Notes: generated from the sequence alone by a model not told the origin. Counted from the stretch's first letter, positions 7,044-16,273 are shown. The stretch is DNA of 64,000 nt from Nannocystis sp. RBIL2 (GCF_026626745.1 NZ_JAPNJW010000002.1:5356151-5420150), one strand, 5' to 3'. Program-made: numbers and translations.

Positions 7044-8462
7044 ATGCCCTTCTTCGTGGCACAGGCGCAGTCCCGCATCTCCGAATACCTGAGCTCCGAA
7101 GACGAACGCCCCTTCATCAACAAGGCCTACAGCCGGTCGCTGGACGACGCTGGCCGGCTCGCCTACGCGAAGCTCGTCGAGGGCCGCGACCCTGCCCGCG
7201 CCGAATGGCTGCGCCTCGAGGTCGCCCTCCATTCGCGCCCCGCCGCCGATCCCGCAGTGATCGCGCGATTCATCGAGCTGGGGCGGCAGATCGGCTTCGA
7301 TTACGCCAACCTGCTGCTCCGCGACGTGATCATGAATTGCGGCAGCGACAGCGCCAGGCAGGGGCGTCCGCGGGTCCGCTTCCTCTTCGCCTGCACCAAG
7401 CGCTGGGAGACGCTGGCGCCGACCGACGCCGACTCCGTCCGCTTCTGCCAGCAATGCAAGGAGCAGGTCTATTACTGCGACACGGTCGCCGACGCGGAGA
7501 CTCGCGCGCTCGCGGGCCAGTGCATCGCCATCCCGAAGCAGCTCTCGGACGGCGGCGTCGAGAGCCACGCGATGGGCAGGCCCGACCCCACCAGCGACTG
7601 GGCCGGTCGCCTCTTCTCCGGCTTCCGCCGGGCGACGGCAGGCTCTTGCTACCTCGTCATCCTCTCCTCGGGCGACGCAGCGACGGTCGGCCAACACCAT
7701 GTGCTGGAAGCAGCCTCTGCGCCGATCACTGTCGGACGCGGCGAGCACAACGCCATCGTCCTCGGGGGAGACTCGGCCTCCCGCAGCCACGGGCGCTTCG
7801 AAAAGCGCACCGACGGCTGGTGGGTGATCGACAACGGCAGCACCAACGGCACCTACGTCAACGGCCAACAGAAGCAGGAGGCGCCGCTCTCCGACGGCGA
7901 TCGCGTCCGGATCGGCGACACTCTTTTAAAGGTGGTCGACGCGCCGCCGCTCGTCGAGTCGACGCATTCCCCGTCGCAGCTCGACGGCCTGACCGGACTG
8001 TACAAGCGCCATCACTTCGTCGACCTGCTCGACCGCGAGCTCCAGACCGCCAAGATCTCCGGACAGCCGCTCTCTCTGGTGCTGTTCGACGTCGATCGCT
8101 TCAAGCGCATGAACGACGACTACGGGCACCTCGCCGGTGACCAGCTGCTGCGAGAGCTCGTGCAGCGCTTGCGAGCGCACGTGCCCGCCGGCGCTGTCCT
8201 GGCCCGCCACGCCGGCGACAAGTTCGCGTTGCTCCTGCCAGGCACCGACCCCGAGAGCGCGGCGGCGCTGGCAGAGCAGATCCGCACGGACGTCGCCGGC
8301 CACACCTCCACCGTCGACGGCCACGCCCTGTCGCTGACCCTCTCCGCCGGGATCGCGCAGGCCAGCGACGCCATCTGCACCGTCGATCGTCTGATCGCCG
8401 CTGCGGACGAGCACCTGTACGCCGCCAAGCTCGCCAGCCGTCGCCAGCAATCATCCCCCTGA
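7044..8462 (+). CDS. TIGR02996 - FHA - degenerate GGDEF signalling protein
   Basis: 472 residues. Residues of about 18-62 match the TIGR02996 repeat-companion segment common in Myxococcota and Planctomycetes. FLFAC...W..L...RFCQQCKEQVYYC (115-145) is a small Cys-rich module that often accompanies it. Residues 226-300 are an FHA domain (VGRG, SRSHGR, NGSTNGTYVNG), which binds phosphothreonine. The C-terminal half is a diguanylate-cyclase fold: DGLTGLY, FDVDRFKRMNDDYGH and the usual helices are intact, but the signature GGDEF reads AGDKF (390-394). The missing first Gly and the Glu-to-Lys change should abolish or alter c-di-GMP synthesis, so it may act as a GTP or c-di-GMP sensor. The rest of the fold is well conserved. 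Confidence 0.9.
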   Translation: MPFFVAQAQSRISEYLSSEDERPFINKAYSRSLDDAGRLAYAKLVEGRDPARAEWLRLEVALHSRPAADPAVIARFIELGRQIGFDYANLLLRDVIMNCGSDSARQGRPRVRFLFACTKRWETLAPTDADSVRFCQQCKEQVYYCDTVADAETRALAGQCIAIPKQLSDGGVESHAMGRPDPTSDWAGRLFSGFRRATAGSCYLVILSSGDAATVGQHHVLEAASAPITVGRGEHNAIVLGGDSASRSHGRFEKRTDGWWVIDNGSTNGTYVNGQQKQEAPLSDGDRVRIGDTLLKVVDAPPLVESTHSPSQLDGLTGLYKRHHFVDLLDRELQTAKISGQPLSLVLFDVDRFKRMNDDYGHLAGDQLLRELVQRLRAHVPAGAVLARHAGDKFALLLPGTDPESAAALAEQIRTDVAGHTSTVDGHALSLTLSAGIAQASDAICTVDRLIAAADEHLYAAKLASRRQQSSP

Positions 8463-8684
8463 CGGTCCGGAGAGGCGCGACTGTGTCGACATTCGGCGAC
8501 ACCATCGACGCATTCATGCCTTCGCGCCGCACGCGCACGATCCGCTCCGTTCGGCCTCAACGACGTTAGCGGGTCCGCGGGCCGCCGAAGTGTTCCGAGC
8601 CGCTTGCAACGGCTCACGACGCCCGCATCTTCGCGAATCGTGTCGGACAGGTCCAAGCCACCAGAATGGTCCAAGCCCGCGGCG

Positions 8685-9212
8685 ATGGCGATCCCGGAGG
8701 GCGGCTTCTTCCCGGACGACGTCGAGTACGGTCGCTACGGGCCCATCTTCCCCAAGACGCCCGCTTGTTACGGCTTCACGATCGTCGCCAAGATCATCCC
8801 CGGGCGCGAAGAGGTGTTTCGCGAGCACGGCCGGACCCTCGAAAAAGCCATCAAGGAGCAGCCGCACTTGCTCGCGCCGCTCCAGCTACACTACCTGCGC
8901 TGGGTGCTGTTCGAGATCGAGGGCGCGACCTACTTCATGTACCAGGGCATCTTCGACACCGACTTCGACAAGTACACCGAGGACGCCGTCGACCTCTTCT
9001 CGCAGTCGGGGATCAGCACCGTCTTCGAGAACCTGGAGGGCTTCCCGGCCGACTGGAAGACCAATCCTGCGGCCTTCGTCGAATTCGTGCGAGCGCACCA
9101 CCGCCCCAGCTTCCTCGAGTACGGCGAATATCCGTATGTCAGCGCCGACGAGATCAAGAAGTCGCTGCGCGTGAAGTTCCTGCTCTCCGACATCCTCGAC
9201 CAGATGCAGTGA
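8685..9212 (+). CDS. Hypothetical protein, first gene of DyP peroxidase operon
   Basis: A 175-residue soluble protein with no signal peptide. Visible features are an N-terminal GGFFPDDVEYGRYGPIFPKTP segment, a ferredoxin-like stretch (YGFTIVAKIIPGREEVFREHG...) and many aromatics (RWVLFEIEGATYFMYQGIFDTDFDKY). The alternation of strand and amphipathic helix resembles the dimeric alpha/beta-barrel fold that DyP peroxidases also use. The chosen ATG is 8685, because sequence upstream lacks protein-like character. The stop is 10 bp before the DyP start, implying an operon and a joint role, perhaps as accessory or stress-response partner. I do not recognise a named family. Confidence 0.6.
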   Translation: MAIPEGGFFPDDVEYGRYGPIFPKTPACYGFTIVAKIIPGREEVFREHGRTLEKAIKEQPHLLAPLQLHYLRWVLFEIEGATYFMYQGIFDTDFDKYTEDAVDLFSQSGISTVFENLEGFPADWKTNPAAFVEFVRAHHRPSFLEYGEYPYVSADEIKKSLRVKFLLSDILDQMQ

Positions 9213-9222
9213 CCCTCGCCGC

Positions 9223-10539
9223 ATGCTCGACCTCGACGACATTCAGTACATCCTCCTGAACCGCGCCCCGGCCCGCGCCGGACGCTACGAGTTCCTCTCG
9301 TTCCACAGCGCGGCCGCCGGGCGGGCATGGCTGTCCGCGATGCTCGAGCAGGTGCAGTCGGTCGCGGCCATGCGCGCATCGATCGCCGACGAGAAGCGGT
9401 GGGTGACGCTCGCGTTCACGTGGCACGGCCTGCGCGCTCTCGGCGTCGACGAGGCCTCTCTGGCCACCTTCCCGGAGGAGTTCCGCCAGGGCATGGCCGC
9501 GCGCGCGGCGATCCTCGGCGACACTGGCGCGAATCATCCGGACCACTGGGTGGGCGACCTCACCCGCCCGGAGCTCCACGCCATCGTCCTCCTCTTCACC
9601 CGCGACGTCGCCGACCGGGCGCGTTACCAGGAGGAGCACGCCGGCACGCGGGCGGACTTTCCAGATACGGAGTTGCTCTCTGCGATCGACGTCGAGGCCA
9701 TCCCGCCGTTCGACTACGCGCACGACCACTTCGGCTACCGCGACCAGCTGACGAATCCGGCGATCGAGGGCTCCGGTGACGAGCCGACGCCCGGCTCCGG
9801 CGGGCTGCTGAAGCCCGGCGAGTTCATCCTCGGCTATCCCGACGAGCTCGGACCACCCGCGAGCCTGCCGCAGCCGGAGCTGCTCGCGCGCAACGGCAGC
9901 TACATGGCGTATCGCCGGCTGCAGGAGCACGTCGGCAAGTTCCGCGACTTCCTCGCCGAGCACGGAGAGACCCCCGCCGAGCAGGAGCTCCTCGCAGCCA
10001 AGCTGATGGGCCGCTGGCGCAGCGGCGCCCCGCTGGTGCTCGCGCCCGACAAGGACGACCCTGCCCTCGGCGCCGACCCGCAGCGCAACAACGACTTCAA
10101 CTATGCGCAGGCGGACCCCCACGGCTACGCAGTCCCGCTCGGCGCGCACATCCGCCGCGTCAACCCGCGGGACGCCGCCGCCAGCATGAATCGGCACCGC
10201 ATGATCCGCCGCGGCGCCACCTACGGCCCGCACCTCCCCGACGATGCGCCCGAGGACGGCCAGGAGCGCGGCGTCGCGGCCTTTCTGCTGTGCGCCAGCC
10301 TGATCCGCCAATTCGAGTTCGCTCAGAACGTGTGGATCAACGACAAGAACTTCCACGAACTGGGCAACGAGCGCGATCCGATCGTCGGCACCCAGGACGG
10401 CACGCTCGAGTTCAAAATCCCGACACGGCCGATCCGGCGCCGGATCACGGGCCTGCCCGCATTCACCACAGTCCGCGGCGGCGCCTACTTCTTCATCCCC
10501 GGGCTCAAGGCGCTGCACTGGCTGGCCGCCGGCGGCTGA
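9223..10539 (+). CDS. DyP-type heme peroxidase
   Basis: 438 residues, within the usual size for dye-decolourising peroxidases. The proximal heme ligand block GAHIRRVNPRD (H309) is present, as is a distal-side block DHFGYRDQLTNPAIEG with the catalytic Asp at 174. In most members the distal motif is GxxDG; here the final Gly is Gln (GYRDQ), so heme-pocket geometry may differ. The conserved Arg region MNRHRMIRRGATYG and the Phe-rich C-terminus (GGAYFFIPGL) also fit the family. No Tat or Sec signal is seen, suggesting a cytosolic enzyme or encapsulated cargo. It uses H2O2 to oxidise bulky substrates. Flanking genes are 10 bp upstream and 28 bp downstream in the same direction. Confidence 0.85.
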   Translation: MLDLDDIQYILLNRAPARAGRYEFLSFHSAAAGRAWLSAMLEQVQSVAAMRASIADEKRWVTLAFTWHGLRALGVDEASLATFPEEFRQGMAARAAILGDTGANHPDHWVGDLTRPELHAIVLLFTRDVADRARYQEEHAGTRADFPDTELLSAIDVEAIPPFDYAHDHFGYRDQLTNPAIEGSGDEPTPGSGGLLKPGEFILGYPDELGPPASLPQPELLARNGSYMAYRRLQEHVGKFRDFLAEHGETPAEQELLAAKLMGRWRSGAPLVLAPDKDDPALGADPQRNNDFNYAQADPHGYAVPLGAHIRRVNPRDAAASMNRHRMIRRGATYGPHLPDDAPEDGQERGVAAFLLCASLIRQFEFAQNVWINDKNFHELGNERDPIVGTQDGTLEFKIPTRPIRRRITGLPAFTTVRGGAYFFIPGLKALHWLAAGG

Positions 10540-10567
10540 TCCCGATCACTCGTCCCGATTCATCGCC

Positions 10568-11596
10568 ATGAACCCGACGCACCGCAACTCACCGCCGGCG
10601 AGGACCTACAATCAGACCCACGTCCCGCGCAAGTACACGCCGGGCAAGCGACGGATCAGCATCTACTGGGCGTGGAGCTACGCGTGGGAGGCCCAGCGCA
10701 ACCTCGCGGAGCTGGACAACCGCTACTCGACCATCACCGAGGTGCGCCGCGTGCTGTGGCCGGCCTACGAGACGCCGGAGTACGACGCGGCGCGGTTCCT
10801 CCAGGGCATCGACGGCACTCTGGAGCTGTTCCACCGCTCCGCGCTGAGCTTTCAGGCGCTCGCGGGCGAGGTCACCGGTCACCCCGTGGCGGTGTTTCAG
10901 CGCGTCGATCAGGCCGGCTACCCGTTGCCGATCGACGAGCGGATCCTCGCCGACACCGACACCCTCCTGGTGTTCGGCCTCGATCACCTGAGCTCCGACC
11001 AGGCGGCCGCGCCGGAGGAGATCGCCGCCATCCGCCACTGGCTCGAGCGGCAGGGCACCTGCCTCGTGATCGCCCCGCACCACGACGTCGGCGCTACCCC
11101 GGATTATGCGCAGCGCCAGGAAGAATACGAGCACCACGGCGACCCGCTCGTGCCCCGGCAGCAGCGCTTCAGCGGCTACACCCGCTCGCTGTTGCAGGCG
11201 CTGGACATCCCCGTGCTCAATCAATGGGGCCTGCGCCCCGCGGTCGAACCGGGCACCGAGAACATCGCCCCGCTGACGGCCTTCCGCGACCTCGACGAGA
11301 AGGGGCTGCTCGCCGACGTCACGACCTTCAACTTCCACCCGCACCTCCCGCACTACGCCCTGCTCGAAGACGACCCGAAGGCGGTGCAGGTGCTCGCCCG
11401 CCAGCCCATCGACCTCCAGCGCCCGCACCCCTTCACCGCGGCCGGCAACACCGAGTTCAATTGCCTGCTCCGCCTCCCGCCCGCCGGCCAGCGCGCCGGC
11501 GACATCCTCATGGTCGATTCGACGCACTTCACGACGCTGTTCGGCGGCACCGACAGCTTGAAGCACTTCTGGAAGAACCTCGCGCGGATGAAGTGA
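10568..11596 (+). CDS. Hypothetical protein, third gene of DyP operon
   Basis: 342 residues starting at ATG 10568, 28 bp after the peroxidase. The central part has a Rossmann-like alternation (TLLVFGLDHLSSDQAAAPEEIAAIRHWLERQGTCLVIAPHHDVG) resembling class I glutamine-amidotransferase-like or GldG/ABC-type periplasmic folds, but no nucleophile elbow is clear. The C-terminus is rich in His/Phe (FNFHPHLPHY; DSTHFTTLFGG). There is no signal peptide or membrane span. The name 'hypothetical' is safest; proximity suggests it works with the DyP protein, for instance in substrate handling. The next gene is convergent, 21 bp away. Confidence 0.6.
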   Translation: MNPTHRNSPPARTYNQTHVPRKYTPGKRRISIYWAWSYAWEAQRNLAELDNRYSTITEVRRVLWPAYETPEYDAARFLQGIDGTLELFHRSALSFQALAGEVTGHPVAVFQRVDQAGYPLPIDERILADTDTLLVFGLDHLSSDQAAAPEEIAAIRHWLERQGTCLVIAPHHDVGATPDYAQRQEEYEHHGDPLVPRQQRFSGYTRSLLQALDIPVLNQWGLRPAVEPGTENIAPLTAFRDLDEKGLLADVTTFNFHPHLPHYALLEDDPKAVQVLARQPIDLQRPHPFTAAGNTEFNCLLRLPPAGQRAGDILMVDSTHFTTLFGGTDSLKHFWKNLARMK

Positions 11597-11617
11597 CCAC
11601 GGCGCGCGGCTCGCCGC

Positions 11618-12991
11618 TCAGGGGTTCGAGAGCAGGAGCATGTTCGGAAAGCCGCCGACCACGACGTCGTCGACGCCGTCGGCGTTGACGTCGCCGACCG
11701 CCGCGTAGTTCGGGTTGGACACGCTCGTGCTCGACAGCGAGACCGGGGTGGGCGGCCAGGGATCTTGACCGAGCGCCGCGGTGAAGCCGGAGAAGCCGCC
11801 GTGGGCGACATCGAGGCGGGCGTCGCCGTCGAAGCGACCGCGCACTGCGACCGAGTACTCGTCGCCCGTGAGCACCTCCTGCGGCTCGGCGAGCGCGCCG
11901 TCGGCTTCGATGGTGAACGAGCGCAGCACCGCGTCCGCGTCCCGCTTCGACAGGACGATCAGCGCGGGCCGCCCGTCGTCGGCCGCATCGAGCACGAACA
12001 TCGACCCGATCTGCCCGATGTCGAGCCGCGACTCTCCGGGGGTGAAAGTGCCGTCGCCGACGCCGAACCACGTCTCGATGGCGCCCTCCTCGGGCTCCCA
12101 GCGGTTGATCACCAGGTCGAGGTGTCCGTCGTCGTCGAGGTCGAACAGGACCACGTCGGCCCAGACGATGTCTTGCGCGAACAGGGTCGTGGTGAAGTCG
12201 CCGAGGCCGTCGCCGAGCGCGACTGCGAGGCCTCCGTGGTCGACCGCGACGATGTCGAGGTCGCCGTCACCGTCGACGTCGCCGTGATCGCAGCCTCGCG
12301 CCTTGAGCGGCAAGGGGATCGCGCTCGGCGGGCCGAACGTGCCCATACCTGTCCCCTGGAACAGCTCCGGATCGGAGTTGCTGCCCCAGCTGAGCAGGTC
12401 GAGCACGCCGTCGCCGGTGAAGTCGGCGAAGCTCATCTCGTCGGGGAAGCCGAGGGGCTTCCATTCGGGACCGGGGGTGAAGCCGCCCTGGCCGTCGCCG
12501 AACTGGACGATGAAGGTCATGGACGACATCGCCACGACCTCGGAGGCGGCTCGCAGCGGCAACGGGGCGCTCGCGTCCGGCGACGGGTCGGGCACGAGCG
12601 GCAGCGGGAGCACGTGGAGGGTGAGCAGGTCGAGGTGACCGTCGCCGTCGAAGTCGTTGAACGCGACCGCCTCGACGAGATTGAGGAATTCGAGCTCGAT
12701 CGCCTCGAAGCACAGCTCGCCGGGTGCCGGCAGGCCGTCGCCGCAGCCGGGCTCGACGGGCTCGCCGGTGGTGCTCGTCCCGTCCGTGGTCGTCGGATCC
12801 GCGGTCGTCGTCGTCGGCTCCGCTGGGGTCGTCGGGCCGCCGGTCGTCGAGGCGCTGACGCCGTCGCTGGTCGAGGTGGTGGCAGTCGAGGTGGCGCCCT
12901 CAGTGGCGCCCTCGGTGTCCATCCCCACCGGGTCGGGCGTGCAAGCGAGCGCCGCGGCGAGCGCGAGGGCGAGGCAGCGGCGGACAGGCAT
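11618..12991 (-). CDS. FG-GAP/VCBS repeat lipoprotein
   Basis: 457 residues. The N-terminus MPVRRCLALALAAALAC ends in a lipobox-like ALAC, followed by a Thr/Ser/Pro-rich spacer of about 70 residues. The rest is a beta-propeller of repeated calcium-binding blades: DFDGDGHLDLL, DFTGDGVLDLL, DVDGDGDLDIV, DLDDDGHLDLV and DVNADGVDDVV. This family binds ligands or proteins at the cell surface and is abundant in myxobacteria. I started at 12991, not at the longer in-frame ATG, because it gives a clean lipoprotein signal. It is convergent with the DyP operon. Confidence 0.85.
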   Translation of the reverse strand: MPVRRCLALALAAALACTPDPVGMDTEGATEGATSTATTSTSDGVSASTTGGPTTPAEPTTTTADPTTTDGTSTTGEPVEPGCGDGLPAPGELCFEAIELEFLNLVEAVAFNDFDGDGHLDLLTLHVLPLPLVPDPSPDASAPLPLRAASEVVAMSSMTFIVQFGDGQGGFTPGPEWKPLGFPDEMSFADFTGDGVLDLLSWGSNSDPELFQGTGMGTFGPPSAIPLPLKARGCDHGDVDGDGDLDIVAVDHGGLAVALGDGLGDFTTTLFAQDIVWADVVLFDLDDDGHLDLVINRWEPEEGAIETWFGVGDGTFTPGESRLDIGQIGSMFVLDAADDGRPALIVLSKRDADAVLRSFTIEADGALAEPQEVLTGDEYSVAVRGRFDGDARLDVAHGGFSGFTAALGQDPWPPTPVSLSSTSVSNPNYAAVGDVNADGVDDVVVGGFPNMLLLSNP

Positions 12992-13046
12992 CCGTTCCAC
13001 GGAAGCAGGAATCGCCCCTCGTCGGCTTCTGCGTTCTATCGCCAGC

Positions 13047-14321
13047 TCAGCCGCGCGCCTCGAGCACACGTCCCATGCCCGCGGTCCCGGCCCAGCGCGC
13101 CCGCTCGCCCGCGGGCAGCAGCGGCCCCTGGTTGCCGTCGCGCAGCAGGAACCGCATCCCGTCCTCGAGGTACACCGGCTGCACCAGCTCGACCGCCACG
13201 GTCGCGCCCTCGCCGGGCGCGATCGTCTCCTGCCCGAGCACGTCGAAGCGCCCGGCCACCACCGCCGTCCCGAACAGCAGCAGGCCGATGTGTCCGCTGC
13301 GCACGGGCGTGCGGCGGCCGTGCTCGCTGGTCGCCAGCAGGTCGAGGCGCGCAGTCACCTGCCGCGCGGCGGTCTTCCCCTGCTTCACCAGCGCCTGGCC
13401 GACGCGCAGCTCTTCGGGTTGCAGCGCCAGCCGCTGCCGCACCAGCCGCAGCCCGACGAACTCGCCGGCCTGGGCCCGCTCGACCTTGCGGCGGTTCATC
13501 TCGAGCTTCGAGACCTGCACCTCGATCGGCTCGCCGAAGCCTGCGATCGTCAGAGTGTCGCCGGGGCGCACCTGCCCGCGACGCACCCGCCCGTCGACCA
13601 CCAGGCCCTCTTGCCCCGTCCGGCGCGAGTACACGTGGTCGAGGTACAGCAGCGGCGAGCCCTGCACCGCGTGCTCGGGGACCTGCAGCTCCAGCTCGAG
13701 CACCTCGAGCAGGTCGGAGATGCACGCCTCCCACCGCTTGCGATCGCCCTCGCGCGGCGCCGCGGCCCCGCGGATGATGCGGGTCCCGTCGCCGTCGAAG
13801 CCGCAGCGGATCAGCAGCTCGCGCACGTCCTGCTCGACCATGTCGAGCCATTCGACATCGACCACGCGGTCGCACTTATTCAAAAAGACCACGACCTGCG
13901 ACAGCCCGAGCGCGCGGGCCAGCAGCAGGTGCTCGTGCGTCTGCTGCTCCACCCCCTTGGGCCCCGACACCACCAGGATCAGCGCGTCGACCACCGCCTG
14001 GGCCCGGGCCGCGTTCTTCAGCCACGGCCGCCAGCCGGGGCTGTCGACGTGGATGAAGTTGCGGTGCTCGGTCGCGTAGCGGACCTCGCTCGCGGAGACC
14101 GTCCGCGTCTCGATCCGCCCCTCGCCCGGGTCATGGACCTCGCCCTGAAACCCGCCGCGCCGCTCGAGCTCGAGCGCGCTCACCGGCCGAACCGCCCCGT
14201 CCGAGCGCTGCGCGAGCAGCTCGGTGATGGCGACGGTCAGCGACGTCTTGCCGCTCTGATGATGGCCGATGGTCGCGACCGCCAGCGTCGGTCGATTCGA
14301 AGTAGCGTCGGCGTCGGACAT
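13047..14321 (-). CDS. EF-Tu-like GTPase with degenerate switch regions
   Basis: 424 residues, slightly longer than EF-Tu (about 394). It has a P-loop GHHQSGKT (19-26), a G4 motif NKCD (148-151), and two C-terminal beta-barrel domains with EF-Tu-like phrases (VKQGKTA, VELVQPVYLEDGMRFLLRDGN). The canonical G3 DCPGH reads DSPGW (93-97), so the catalytic His is replaced by Trp. The switch-I 'GITI' block is absent, replaced by a longer charged segment (about residues 55-85). These changes would impair ordinary GTP hydrolysis and tRNA delivery. It is probably a paralogue with a specialised role, or a target mimic. It is not tuf itself, since no ribosomal genes surround it. Confidence 0.85.
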   Translation of the reverse strand: MSDADATSNRPTLAVATIGHHQSGKTSLTVAITELLAQRSDGAVRPVSALELERRGGFQGEVHDPGEGRIETRTVSASEVRYATEHRNFIHVDSPGWRPWLKNAARAQAVVDALILVVSGPKGVEQQTHEHLLLARALGLSQVVVFLNKCDRVVDVEWLDMVEQDVRELLIRCGFDGDGTRIIRGAAAPREGDRKRWEACISDLLEVLELELQVPEHAVQGSPLLYLDHVYSRRTGQEGLVVDGRVRRGQVRPGDTLTIAGFGEPIEVQVSKLEMNRRKVERAQAGEFVGLRLVRQRLALQPEELRVGQALVKQGKTAARQVTARLDLLATSEHGRRTPVRSGHIGLLLFGTAVVAGRFDVLGQETIAPGEGATVAVELVQPVYLEDGMRFLLRDGNQGPLLPAGERARWAGTAGMGRVLEARG

Positions 14322-14376
14322 GCGAGCCCGCGATCATAGCGTGGAAGCGAGGCCGTCGTCGCGGGCGTTTTCGCCC

Positions 14377-14424
14377 ACATGACATGTCCTTTAAAGCATG
14401 TTCTTATAGACATGTTGCGACATC
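14377..14424. repeat. Cluster of ACATGT palindromes between two minus-strand genes
   Basis: The gap holds three CATG-centred words (GACATGTCC, GCATG, AGACATGTT) interleaved with AT-rich TTTAAA and TTATA. It belongs to the dispersed palindrome family and sits between the start of the Ham1-like gene's downstream neighbour and the GTPase gene. Nothing else is recognisable in the 122 bp between 14322 and 14443. Confidence 0.6.
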
Positions 14425-14443
14425 GCCTGTACCGCGGGGCACC

Positions 14444-16186
14444 TCACGCCTCGCCGAACACCCGCCTCGCCGCCTGCGCCAGCGGCTCGTACGCCTCGCG
14501 GGGCCGGTCATAAAACACGTAGAACGGCTCCACCAGCGCGAACACCTCGCGCCACGTCGCCGCGTCGTCGAGGCTCGCCAGGTGCTGCTCTGCCAGCGAG
14601 TCGACGAAGCGCTCGTAGAACGCGCGGGCCCGGGCGATCTCCGAAGGCCCCAGCCGACCGCGATGCGTCGTCACGAACTCCGTCAGGCGCGAGCGCGTCA
14701 GCGCCGATCCCGGCGCCCGAGGGAATCGTGCGAACACCCCGAACTGTCCGACCAGCCAGCGGAGGAACGCCCGCTCGCGCCGCTCCTCGGCCGACGCCGG
14801 CGCCACCAGCCCGCGCAGCACCGGCTCGATGCGCGTCGCCATCACCCGCGCGAACACCCGATCGATCAGCGACCCGGGCCCGGTCGCCACCTGCTCGGCG
14901 AACGCCTCGACCGTCTCGAGCCCGAGGTCCGCCAGCGCGCGCAGCGGCTCCGTGTTGGCCCACCAGCGGGTGAACTCGCCGACGCGACCGGTCATCATCT
15001 CCCAGTTGCGCACCGTCCACCGCAGGTCCTCGACGAAGTACGGCTCGTACTTCTGTCGATAATCGCGGAGCGACTCGTCGGTCGCCCCCGCGCCCGCCAG
15101 CAGCGCCCGCCAGCGCGAATCGTCGCCCCCCACGCAATAGCCGACGTTGGCCGCCAGCAGCGCCCGCAAGCCCTCCGGCTGCGACGGATCGATCTGCGTC
15201 GCAGCGAACAACGGATGCGCGTGCCGTCGCGTCCAGTCGTAATCGGCCCCCGCGCGGCGCAGCGCCTCGACGAACACCATGTCGGCGAGCACCAGAGTCA
15301 CCGCCTCGGAGATCATGCGATACGCCACGTACACCTGCCGGCGCAGCTCGCCGGTCGCCCCCGTGAACACCAGGTCGGGCATCAGAAAATGCCCGAAGTC
15401 GTGCATCATGAAGGTCGCCTCGTGCAGCCCGTCGCGCTTCGGGGTGTACGGGATCCCGGCGTTCAGCCCCGGCCACCAGTAGACCCTCTCGCGCCGGTTC
15501 TGCGCCGCGCGGAAGAACACGCCCCGATCGATCACCGCCGCCAGCACCCGGTCGACCCCGAACTGCGCCAGCGCCGGGCTGCCGAGCCACGGGCTCTCGC
15601 GCACGAACGCCGCCACGTCGTCGTCGAATTCGATCGTCCGTCGCGGCGCGCGCGGCGTCGCCGACAGATCGACGCGCTTTTTATAATAGACGCGGTCGAG
15701 CAAGAACCGCGAGATCGCCATGTCGCGCGACGACTGCTTGCCCGCGCCCCCGCGCATCTCGGCGTAGGTCGAGCCGGTCGCGCGCAGGCGGAAGATCGCG
15801 TCCCACCAGCCGCCCGGCTCCTCGCACGCGCCGTCCGAGCGGTCGACGAATCCCTCTGCCCGGTGTCGATAATGCGCCTCGCGCAGCTCGCCGTCCTCCA
15901 TGAACCACGCGACGATCGTCGTCACGTGATCGACCAGCTCGAGGTCGTGGCGCTCGCTGCGAATGTCCGTACCGTGGACGAACAGGTCGCTGTCCTCGCG
16001 GCACACCGCGATCACGCGCACGCCCGCCGGCGCCGCCTCGATCAGCGCCCGCGCCGTCTCGGCCGTCGCCGCCGCCGCGACCGCCCGCACCGCGATCCCG
16101 TAGCGATCGAAGTTGCGCCGCCACTCGTCGGCCTTGCGCCCGTTGGTCGTCAGCAGCACCAGCTCGATCGGCATCGCCGGGAGCAT
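14444..16186 (-). CDS. Ham1/ITPase-like domain fused to an uncharacterised His-rich domain
   Basis: 580 residues. The first ~165 match non-canonical purine NTP pyrophosphatases (Ham1/RdgB): an opening ELVLLTTNGRKADEW like the usual ATNNxxK, then GGWWDAIFRL...TYAEMRGGAGKQSSRDMAIS, the equivalent of GWDPIF...TyAEm..eKn..SHR. The Ser-His of that motif is Ser-Ser here. The remaining ~400 residues are unknown but contain H255-x6-H262-D263-x2-H266 (HEATFMMHDFGHF), a likely metal site, and helical segments rich in Arg/Ala. This fusion is unfamiliar to me. It might combine nucleotide sanitation with hydrolysis or RNA/DNA modification. The start could also be the ATG four codons later (16174). Confidence 0.65.
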   Translation of the reverse strand: MLPAMPIELVLLTTNGRKADEWRRNFDRYGIAVRAVAAAATAETARALIEAAPAGVRVIAVCREDSDLFVHGTDIRSERHDLELVDHVTTIVAWFMEDGELREAHYRHRAEGFVDRSDGACEEPGGWWDAIFRLRATGSTYAEMRGGAGKQSSRDMAISRFLLDRVYYKKRVDLSATPRAPRRTIEFDDDVAAFVRESPWLGSPALAQFGVDRVLAAVIDRGVFFRAAQNRRERVYWWPGLNAGIPYTPKRDGLHEATFMMHDFGHFLMPDLVFTGATGELRRQVYVAYRMISEAVTLVLADMVFVEALRRAGADYDWTRRHAHPLFAATQIDPSQPEGLRALLAANVGYCVGGDDSRWRALLAGAGATDESLRDYRQKYEPYFVEDLRWTVRNWEMMTGRVGEFTRWWANTEPLRALADLGLETVEAFAEQVATGPGSLIDRVFARVMATRIEPVLRGLVAPASAEERRERAFLRWLVGQFGVFARFPRAPGSALTRSRLTEFVTTHRGRLGPSEIARARAFYERFVDSLAEQHLASLDDAATWREVFALVEPFYVFYDRPREAYEPLAQAARRVFGEA

Positions 16187-16273
16187 ACCGCGGGCCCGCC
16201 CGGGCCGCGTCGGCGCGCCATCGCGCCACCGGCTCGCGCTCGGCTTCGGCCACCGCGACGCCGACCCGGCCTA

